From Bacteroidia bacterium (GTDB taxonomy: Bacteria > Bacteroidota > Bacteroidia > Cytophagales > Cyclobacteriaceae), in contig JAAURZ010000081.1 in the NCBI GenBank assembly GCA_012031955.1, positions 1 to 8,455 of the forward strand: DNA of 8,455 nt, given 5' to 3'. The first letter of the stretch is position 1; every line of letters starts with the position of its first letter. A model generated the notes under the pieces. That model ran no database searches. It was not told the DNA's origin and was given only the letters and a program-made list of their open reading frames with translations. The position numbers and the translations under genes were made by a program. Shown in pieces: positions 1 to 7,333 of this stretch.

Positions 1-422
1 GCTTCATGTAGTACATGGGGCCACCGGCAACTGTGACCCTTTGCATCAGTCTCCCTGTACTTATGCGACAGGGTCACTTCCACAAACTTGGTGGTCATGC
101 CCAGAAACGCCGTCATCAGCATCCAGAATAAAGCGGCAGGTCCGCCCAGGTGGATGGCAAAAGCAACGCCTGCAATATTGCCCGTACCCACCGTGCCTGA
201 AAGCGCGGTGGCGAGCGCCTGAAAGTGCGAAGTGTCGCCAACGTCTGTGTCTTTATCATACTTGCCGCGCACGATCCTGAGTGCGTGACCGAAAAATCGT
301 ATCTGCGGAAATTTCAGGTAAATGGTAAAGAAAACTCCTGTTCCCAGGAGCAGGTATACAAACCAATTGGAGCCACCGATATAGCCATCGATGGTGGCAA
401 GTATGTCGTTGAGTTGGCGCAT
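1..422 (-). CDS. Sodium:alanine/glycine symporter (AGCS family), N-terminal part, frame-broken near window edge
   Basis: This is the N-terminal third of an inner-membrane transporter that would import alanine or glycine with Na+ (or H+). Reading from ATG 422-420 gives [17 protein letters not shown], a first membrane helix at about residues 20-36, then the AGCS signature: [17 protein letters not shown] (about 74-90), LGGPAALFW (92-100) and [11 protein letters not shown] (106-116). The open frame runs to about residue 129 (TDAKG). After that the expected family motif [11 protein letters not shown] appears in the next frame, so one extra base is present around 37-42 (AAAGGG on the coding strand). 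The rest of the protein, normally about 450-550 residues, lies off the window. The chosen ATG gives the usual AGCS N-terminus; no Shine-Dalgarno is visible (CAGTAAGC precedes it). It follows lspA in the same direction after 92 bp, so it may have its own promoter. The family call is firm; the substrate is inferred from the family. Confidence 0.88.
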   Translation of the reverse strand, partial: MRQLNDILATIDGYIGGSNWFVYLLLGTGVFFTIYLKFPQIRFFGHALRIVRGKYDKDTDVGDTSHFQALATALSGTVGTGNIAGVAFAIHLGGPAALFWMLMTAFLGMTTKFVEVTLSHKYRETDAKGHSCRWPHVLHE

Positions 423-466
423 GCTTACTGTTTAGTGTTTAGGAAACGATATAAAGAATCTGCTTT

Positions 467-480
467 GTACCGAATGGTAC
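467..480. repeat. Short inverted repeat in the lspA-symporter gap
   Basis: GTACC and GGTAC flank a 4-base spacer (GAAT on the plus strand). It lies 45 bases upstream of the symporter start and 35 bases after the lspA stop. It could be a small operator or a weak hairpin, but a 5-bp arm is short enough to be chance and no T-run follows it on the minus strand. I see no clear promoter consensus in the rest of this 92-bp gap (423-514). Confidence 0.2.
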
Positions 481-514
481 AATAATAATTCTAATAGCCC
501 TGAAAACACAACTT

Positions 515-1201
515 TTACTGACCTATTTGACCTGCGTCAACAGGATTGTCTGAAAGGGGTTCATGTACGTTCGGCGTTATGCCATCGTTGCCAGACTGTG
601 GTTGCTCCACTTCGTTTTCGACGTGCTTGTGATGTCCGAAAAATCTTTTTTGAAAGATAAGAATAAGCATCACGCCAATAAATATGGACGAGTCGGCGAT
701 GTTGAAGACGGGACTGAAAAAGAGAAAGTCTTCTCCCGCACGAATGGGTGACCAATCGGGAAAAGTGAATTCGAAAATCGGGAAGAACAACATGTCGATA
801 ACCTGCCCGTGAAACCACGGCGTGGGTGAGCCCATCGGATGGTTGTTGAATACTACGCCGTAGAATGTACTGTCGATCACGTTGCCGACAGCGCCGCCCA
901 GAATGAGTCCGAGACACCACAGAAACCCGGCGTGTGCTCCACGTTTGGCCTGCCACCACAGGTAGTAGCCGATACCGAACATAGCAAGTATCCGAAACAC
1001 CGTAAGGGCAAGTTTACCGAACTCATTGTTCCATCGAATGCCGAAGGCCATGCCTGGATTGAGGAGATAGTGGAGCCGGAACCAATCGCCCAGCACATTG
1101 ATTTCCTGGTGCAGATACATGTGCTCATGCACCAATACCTTCGAAGTCTGGTCGATAAAAATGACTATCAAGGCGAGTAAGAAGTAACGTGCGTTGTTCA
1201 T
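515..1201 (-). CDS. lspA: Lipoprotein signal peptidase (signal peptidase II)
   Basis: An inner-membrane aspartyl peptidase that cuts the signal peptide from diacylglyceryl-modified prolipoproteins just before the lipidated cysteine; it is the target of globomycin. At 228 residues it is longer than the roughly 160-170 of the E. coli enzyme. Visible family motifs: DQTSK (17-21), LNPGMAFG (47-54), GGAVGNVIDS (102-111), GQVIDM (132-137) and FNIADSS (166-172). By comparison with the family, D136 and D170 are the catalytic pair. Four hydrophobic helices fit about 4-24, 64-82, 92-108 and 168-184. The spacing between the two catalytic Asp motifs is enlarged by an insertion (PIFEFTFPDWSPIRAG region), as I expect for Bacteroidota. 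The normal GNxIDR arginine is Ser here. A hydrophilic tail of about 40 residues follows the last helix. The ATG overlaps the ileS TGA (ATGA, 1198-1201), which implies translational coupling and fixes the start. Confidence 0.96.
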   Translation of the reverse strand: MNNARYFLLALIVIFIDQTSKVLVHEHMYLHQEINVLGDWFRLHYLLNPGMAFGIRWNNEFGKLALTVFRILAMFGIGYYLWWQAKRGAHAGFLWCLGLILGGAVGNVIDSTFYGVVFNNHPMGSPTPWFHGQVIDMLFFPIFEFTFPDWSPIRAGEDFLFFSPVFNIADSSIFIGVMLILIFQKRFFGHHKHVENEVEQPQSGNDGITPNVHEPLSDNPVDAGQIGQ

Positions 1202-4200
1202 CTATTGGCGGTAATTTTCACACGAAACCTGATGTCGTCCAAATCAACTTCCGTAGTATCTTGATCGTCTTCTGTGTACGATAATTCGAGTGCCTGCGTT
1301 TCGGTGCGGATATAATCTGAAAAGTCATTGATGGCGTCACGCACCTCGGCAGGAGCGTCGGCAATTTCAATTTTGATCTTGTCCAGTACTTCAAGTCCCC
1401 GATCTTTTCTCAGATTCTGTATGCGGTTTACAAAGTCACGCGCCAGCCCTTCTCTTTTTAGCTTCTCGGTAAGCGTGAGGTCAAGCGCGACTGTAATGCC
1501 GCCTTCACTGGCCACCGACCAGCCTGGTATGTCTTCCGACGTAATGAGCACGTCGTCCAGCACAAGGTCAAACCCACCCTTGCTCAGCCCGCCGGTTTTT
1601 TCAATCGCGCTTATATCGTCTTTTGTGAAACTGTTGATCACGGCCGCTACGTCTTTAATTTTAGGGCCATATTGTTTACCCAGCTTGGCGAAGTTGGGCT
1701 TCACTTTTTTCACCAATACACCCGACGCGTCGTCGATGTATTCAACCTGTTTTACGTTTACTTCCGCAAGTATTATTTCTTCGACGCCCTTTATGCGCGA
1801 CGCGAATTTTTCGTCGAGCACCGGCAGCAGAATTTTTTGAAGCGGCGTCCTCACTTTTACTTTCGCGTTCTTGCGTATGGAGTGCACCAGCGAGCATATC
1901 TGTTGCGCATAGCCCATTGATTGTTCCAGCTCGGCGTCGATGAGGTCGTGTGCCGGCTGTACCAGGTCTGTGAGGTGGATAGACGCGTGGCGCAACGCGG
2001 TGTTACCTGTGATCGCCAGCTCGCGCGCGTTGTCAGTCAGGTTTTTGTAGAGCCACTCGGCGAAGAACGGCGCGATGGGCGATATCAGTTGCGCCGTCAC
2101 CAGTATGCATTCATGCAGTGTATTGTACGCCGCTAGTTTGTCGCCCGACAATGACAGGCGTTTCACGCTTGGCTGGTCGCCGGTTGGTTTCCAGAAACGC
2201 TTCCGGTTTAGCCGCACGTACCAGTTCGAAAGGTGGTCGTTTACAAAGTCCTGGATTGCACGGGCAGCGCGTGTCGGCTCGTATTCATCATAAGCTTTGG
2301 TCACTTCCACAATGAGCGACTGCAACTTGGACAGTATCCACTTATCGAGGTAGGTGAAGTGTTTTGTGTCGACACTGCCGGTACTTTGTCGCACGTAGCC
2401 GTCGATGTTGGCATACAGGGCAAAGAATGAGTAAGTATTGAGCAAAGTGCCGAAGAACCGGCGCTGCGACTCGGTGATGCCGTCGAAATTGAATTTCAGG
2501 TTGTCCCAGGGTGGCGCATTTTCTATCATGTACCACCGCACTACGTCGGGGCCGTATTTGGTGAGCGTGTCGAAAGGATTCACTACGTTGCCCAGGCGCT
2601 TCGACATTTTGTTGCCGTTCTTATCGAGCACAAGGCCGTTGGAAATCACGTTTTTGAAAGCCACGCTGTCATACAGCATCACGGCGATGGCATGCAGCGT
2701 GAAGAACCAGCCGCGGGTTTGATCCACTCCTTCGGCAATGAAGTTGGCAGGGAAATTTTTTTCAAAAACGTCCTGGTTCTCGAACGGATAATGCCATTGC
2801 GCATAGGGCATGGCTCCAGAATCGAACCACACATCGATCAGATCGGGTTCGCGGTACATTTTTTCCCCGGCAGAACTCGACAGCACAATCTGATCCACAT
2901 AGGGCCGATGTGGGTCGAATGACGCAGTATCGATTTCCGCGAGTATCTTTTCCATATTGAGGCGTTCTTCATCGGTGAGCGATTTCAGCCGGAGTGCCGC
3001 CTGCATTTCGGATTTCAGTTGTGGCATAGAGCCGATACACAGTTCCTCCTTGCCGTCGGCCGTGCGCCATATGGGCAACGGCGTGCCCCAGTAGCGAGAG
3101 CGCGACAGGTTCCAGTCTACCAGGTTTTCGAGCCAGTTTCCAAAGCGGCCCGTCCCTGTCGACTCCGGCTTCCAGTTGATGGTCTTGTTGAGTTCCACCA
3201 TGCGGTCTTTCTTGGCAGTGGTGCGAATAAACCAGGCGTCCAGCGGGTAGTAGAGCACGGGCTTGTCGGTGCGCCAGCAATGCGGGTAGGTGTGTTCGTA
3301 TTTTTCAACACGAAACGCCTTATTCTCTTCCTTCAATATGATCGATATAATCACATCCGTGCTCTTGTAGTCGGCGTGTGTCTCATCTTCGTCGGTGTAG
3401 TTCTTTACATAGAACTCGTCCTCGTCGAGCGGCTTGTGTGTTTTAATACCGTAGCGTGATACGCCTTCCGCCAGGTGCTTTCCGATGGCCGCGATAAACT
3501 TGCCTTTCCTGTCGACAGTAGGCACCTCGTTGCCGCTTTCGTCGAGCACAGTAAGGGCTGGTATACCGTTTTGCTTGGCAACCCTGAAGTCGTCGGCGCC
3601 AAAAGTGGGCGACGTGTGTACCACGCCGGTACCGTCTTCGGTGGTCACGAAATCGCCTGCGACCACCTGAAACGCTTTGTCAGCGTCGTTGAGCGGCAGC
3701 AGGTAAGGCATCAGTTGCTCATACCGGATGCCCACCAGTTTGATTCCGTCAAATGCTTTCACGACAGCAAACGGGATTGCCTTGTCGCCGGCTTTGTAGT
3801 CCTCCAGTTTGAGGTCCTTGTTTTTTTCGGAGAAATATTTCCCGACAAGGTCTTTTGCCAATACCACACTTACGGGCAGATGTGTGTACGGGTTGAAAGT
3901 GTTCACCTGCACGTACTTGATCTTCTCTCCCACTGCAAGCGCTGTGTTCGAAGGCAGTGTCCACGGTGTGGTTGTCCAGGCGAGAATGTACACATCATCG
4001 GCGTGGTCTTCGAACAGGAACTCGGAGCCGGCGTCGCGCTTCACTTTGAATTGCGCGACTATGGATGTGTCTTTCACGTCTTTGTAGCAGCCGGGCAAGT
4101 TTAGCTCGTGCGAACTAAGGCCTGTGCCTGCGGCTGGCGAAAAGGGTTGTATCGTATAGCCTTTGTACAGCAGGTCTTTGTCGTACAACTGCTTGAGTAG

Positions 4201-4720
4201 CCACCACAGCGACTCTACGTAATCTCTTTCGTAGGTGATGTAGGGATCGTCCAGGTCGACCCAGTAGCCCATTTTGCGCGTAAGGCTGTCCCATTGGTCT
4301 TTGTACATCATCACCGTTTCGCGGCACTTGCGGTTGTATTCTTCCACCGTAATTTTTCTTGCCGATGTCGTCTTTGGTGATGCCCAACAATTTTTCGACC
4401 TGCAGTTCCACAGGCAGGCCGTGCGTGTCCCAGCCGCCCTTGCGTTTTACCTGGTAGCCTTGCAAAGTCTTGTACCGGCAGAAAATATCTTTCACCGTTC
4501 GTGCCATCACGTGGTGAATGCCCGGTGTGCCGTTGGCCGATGGCGGGCCTTCGTAAAATGTAAACGACGGGGCGTGCCGGCGATTGGAGATGGACTTCTC
4601 AAAGATTTGTTCGCTGTTCCAGAACGCCAGCACTTCTTCGGCGATCTGCGCGAAATTCAATTCCTTAAACTCTTTATACCTGCCGGTCATGGCGCTTTTT
4701 GTGCTGCTCGATGTTAACAT
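1198..4720 (-). CDS. ileS: Isoleucyl-tRNA synthetase, type 2 (IleRS2-like), with an apparent one-base frame break
   Basis: Cytoplasmic class Ia synthetase that joins isoleucine to tRNA-Ile and edits misactivated valine. Joined across the break it is about 1173 residues, long as in IleRS2 enzymes. Order: N-terminal catalytic segment with GPPSANG and the signature GIHH (67-70, at 4511-4522); WDTHGLPVE (97-105); CP1 editing domain with [11 protein letters not shown] (about 248-258) and [13 protein letters not shown] (365-377); [15 protein letters not shown] (537-551); GVDQTRGWF (664-672); KMSKR (704-708, at 2596-2610); then the anticodon-binding domain with [14 protein letters not shown] and a C-terminal region ending ITANR. 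GIHH replaces the usual HxGH. The frame breaks at residues 122/123: the expected [11 protein letters not shown] needs four A where five are present (4353-4357). Read literally, the first frame stops at 4115 after 201 residues. The start ATG at 4720 is 4 bp after the exporter stop; an ATG at 4690 (MTGRYKEF) is a plausible alternative. The gene is normally essential, so a sequencing error is likelier than a real lesion. Confidence 0.95.
4353..4357 (-). other. Frame-break site in ileS (A5 run on coding strand)
   Basis: The coding strand reads GGC AAG AAA AAT TAC. Conserved IleRS sequence continues only if one A is dropped, giving AAG AAA ATT ACG (K K I T). Strong homology on both sides, with no residue lost, points to a single inserted base. 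Restoring the frame needs a +1 shift, so a classical -1 ribosomal slip would not do it; polymerase slippage on a run of only five A is possible but not a usual strong case. Confidence 0.85.
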
Positions 4721-4724
4721 GGAT

Positions 4725-7141
4725 TTATTCTGCTGCTGGGTGATTGTTACGAATCCTGATCTTGGTGAGGTCTATCTCCTCGTCTTCACTTTCAGTGTAA
4801 AATTCAGGATCAAATTGTTCAATAAGCGGATGCCCGCCTTTGTTTTTCTTTGTCGTGTCGAACGTTAATATCAACGACGGCAAAAGTATAATGTTGGTGA
4901 TCATTGATATCAACAGTGTGGTGGAGGTGAGTATCCCCAACGCAATGGTGCCGCCAAAAGATGAAAATGCAAAAATGATGAACCCCGAAAACAGTACAAT
5001 CGACGTGTAGATCATACTCTTGCCGACTTCCGCGATCGTGGCGCCTACCGCCACGGGTACAAAGAAGTTTCTGCTGTACAGTTCCTGCCGGTACTTGGCC
5101 AGAAAGTGAATGGAGTAGTCGACTGAAATCCCAAACGTGATGCTGAATATGAGCACAGTCGAGGGCTTGAGTGGTATGTTGAAGTAGCCCATCAGCGCGG
5201 CGGTAATCATCATCGGGATCAGGTTCGGAATGAGTGAAATTACGATCATGCGCGCGCTCGCAAACAGCAGGGCCATCGTGACTGCGATCAGAATGAACGC
5301 CAGCACGAGGCTGCCGCGCAGGTTGGTGATCAAAAACTTGTTGCCCTTGATGAACAACGGCGTGGTGCCGGTGATGGTAACTTTCATGCCTGTACCGGCA
5401 AACACCGAATCGATCTTTGGTTTGATCACGTCGTTCACCAACACATCCATCTTGTCGGAACCTATATCGGCCACCTGCAGCGAGATGCGCATCTTCTGCA
5501 TGGTAGAGTCGACGAACGAATTGAACAAGCCCGAGTTGTCGCTCTGTCCGCGCATATAACGAAGTATGTAGGCGCGCTCGCGGCTGTCGGGCAGTGCGTA
5601 GCGATCGGGGTTGTTGTTGTAAAAAGCCTGCTTGGCCGCTTTCACAAAACTGACGATGGACACTGGTTTGGAAATGGCCGGCAGTGAGTCGAGAAAATGC
5701 TCGAAGTCGTCGATTGTCTTCAGGTTTTTCACATCGATTACGCCGCGGCGCTTTCCCGTGTCCACCATCATCTCCAATGGCATGACGCCGCTGAAGTTGG
5801 ATTCGAAAAACAACAGATCTTTTTTCACGATACTTTCTTCCGGCAGGTCGTCGACCATAAACGAAATCGAATGCAGCCTCGCGATACCGATGACGGCAAA
5901 TGCCACTACTACAACAGTAACCGCGTAGATCATGGAGCGGTGCCTGTTTACCAGGCTGTCGACCGTGGAAAGGACAGCGTCGAACATGCGCACGTCCAGG
6001 TGCTTGAGATGCTTGGCGCTGGGTGGCGGCATCCACGAGAACACGCCGGGTATAAGAATGAGGCTGACCACAAAAGTGGCCATTACATTGATGCCCGCAA
6101 CGATACCGAATTCGCGCAGCAACGCGATGTCGGCCGTAAGCAGTACCAGGAAGCCGATGGCCGTAGTAAGATTGGTGAGGAACGTGGCCAGTCCCACCTT
6201 GCGTATCACGCGGCTGATGGCCAGCATCTTGTTGCCATGCGCGGCAAACTCCGTGTGGTACTTGTTGAGCAAATAAATAGCATTGGGTATCCCGATTACC
6301 ACAATGATTGGCGGCAGCATACCGCTGAGCAGACTGATTTTATATCCCAGCAACTCGATGGTTCCTAACACCCACACCACAATGATTGCGATCACGATCA
6401 TGGGAAAATCATGGCCCGGAACGAGCGGAAGAAAACAAACAGGATGAGCGCGGTGATAAGGGCAGAAACGCCGAGGAAGACCTTCATCTCCTGGCTCACC
6501 TGGCTGGCAATGACGGAGCGCACAAAGGGCAGCCCGGCATAATGCAACCGGATGCCGGTTGTTTCAGTAAACTGTTCTCCTTCTTCAACGATGGCATTGG
6601 TGACCCCAATGCGTCGCGATGAGTTCAGCACTTCTTTGTTGATGGATATGAGCATGGCAATGGCGCCATTCTCCTCGTTTACAATCTGGCCAATGTAAAA
6701 TCGCTGCTTCCTGGCTTCACCCAGCAGGCTGTCGAGCTGGTGCTGGCTTGTCACCTTGCCGGGAAAGATGTCGCGCAGTACAAACCTGGTGTTGGCTGTG
6801 TCTTTGTCGATCCATTTGATCTGCGGCAATGCGATGATGCTGTTTACCCCTTCGATCTTGCGCACCCGTTCGCTGAACTCGCGCAGTTTTTCAAAATTCT
6901 GATATTGATAAATGCTACTGTCCTGGAGCCCGACGGCCACGATGTTGCCATCTTCCCCAAACTGCTTGCGGAATTCATTGAAATAGATCTGTGCCGAGTC
7001 TGATGCGGGCACGGTGCCGCGGAAGTCATAACTGAGCTCGGCATTGCGCGCATGGAGGCCCATGAAAACGGTGACGGCGCCAATAAGCACCACCAGGGGA
7101 AGGCGAAATTTTATAATGAAGTGGGCAATCTTGATCCACAT
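4725..7141 (-). CDS. RND-superfamily exporter, MMPL/COG1033 type, split into two frames
   Basis: A predicted inner-membrane proton-driven exporter; its substrate (lipid, sterol-like or other hydrophobic compound) cannot be told from sequence. Joined across the break it is 805 residues with the duplicated RND plan: TM1 about 12-30, an extracytoplasmic domain about 33-215, five more helices from about 220 to 370, TM7 about 404-422, a second extracytoplasmic domain about 425-605, and TM8-12 from about 608 to 757, followed by an acidic cytoplasmic tail of about 45 residues ([11 protein letters not shown]). [15 protein letters not shown] (671-685) is the second-half motif with the Asp-Tyr relay pair; the first-half equivalent is [12 protein letters not shown], with Pro-Asn in that place. 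The N-terminal frame ends AMIFP then TGA at 6398; the rest begins at the overlapping ATG 6401. ATG 7141 ([10 protein letters not shown]) is preferred over an upstream TTG at 7228, which would add 29 charged residues unlike the family. No outer-membrane or adaptor partner gene is adjacent. Confidence 0.88.
6398..6407 (-). other. Frame junction in the exporter: slippery-type heptamer plus ATGA overlap
   Basis: The coding strand reads ATT TTC CCA TGA TCG. The N-terminal frame ends at TGA (6400-6398) while ATG (6401-6399) opens the frame of the C-terminal part. The seven bases 6407-6401, T TTC CCA, fit the X XXY YYZ pattern in the zero frame, and a -1 slip there yields F-P-M-I-V with no missing residue. 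Three explanations fit: one base lost from the CCC or TTTT run by sequencing error, stop-restart coupling of two half-proteins, or programmed -1 frameshifting. The first is the simplest. Confidence 0.8.
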
Positions 7142-7254
7142 ATCTTGGCGGTTTATTCGGGCTGCGCGGTTCCTCCCATTTAGAAAACGCAGGCCGGAGA
7201 GCGAACTTTCACTTCGCGGCCAGGGCAAGCAGCGGTCGCACTTTTTTGAACCGG

Positions 7255-7262
7255 CAAAGCTA
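7255..7262 (-). promoter_or_regulatory. Candidate Bacteroidota -7 promoter element
   Basis: The minus strand reads TAGCTTTG, an exact match to the TAnnTTTG -7 consensus of Bacteroidota sigma factors. It lies about 114 bases upstream of the exporter ATG, in the only sizeable gap before the exporter-ileS-lspA block. No TTG-type -33 element is seen at the usual 19-21 base distance, where the sequence is A- and C-rich, so support is partial. Confidence 0.35.
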
Positions 7263-7271
7263 AGGATTTTT

Positions 7272-7295
7272 GCGGTTTTTGGGGGCCGAAACCGC
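7272..7295 (-). terminator. Hairpin downstream of dgt, weak terminator candidate
   Basis: A perfect 7-bp stem (GCGGTTT pairing with AAACCGC) encloses a 10-base loop containing CGGCCCCC on the minus strand. It starts 39 bases after the dgt stop, so it is placed to end dgt transcription. No U-run follows it on the minus strand (AAAAATCC does), so it does not look like a standard intrinsic terminator; it could instead be an mRNA 3'-end stabiliser or chance. Confidence 0.3.
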
Positions 7296-7333
7296 GATTA
7301 AATGATGAGCACGGAATTGCCCGCGGCGCAGTG

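Noticed and set aside
225..485. Plus-strand small ORF over the symporter start and the intergenic gap
   Set aside because: Most of it is antisense to the AGCS N-terminus, which has clear family motifs; no ribosome-binding or domain evidence supports it.
3475..4104. Plus-strand open frame of 209 codons opposite ileS
   Set aside because: It lies entirely antisense to strongly conserved IleRS sequence, shows no recognisable domain and has a composition expected of a shadow frame.
4115..4380. Separate small protein from the ileS first frame after the break
   Set aside because: The residues after GKK are out-of-frame IleRS codons with no family resemblance.
4819..6036. Minus-strand open frame of 405 codons in another frame of the exporter
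   Set aside because: It overlaps conserved RND sequence in the wrong frame and is rich in Arg, His and Gln, typical of a shifted reading of membrane-protein codons.
5697..6368. Plus-strand open frame of 223 codons opposite the exporter
   Set aside because: Antisense to the transmembrane half of the RND gene; its His/Asp/Arg-rich composition is the complement of hydrophobic codons.
7142..7228. N-terminal extension of the exporter from TTG 7228
   Set aside because: It adds 29 Arg/Ser-rich residues before a typical RND N-terminus; ATG 7141 places the first helix normally.
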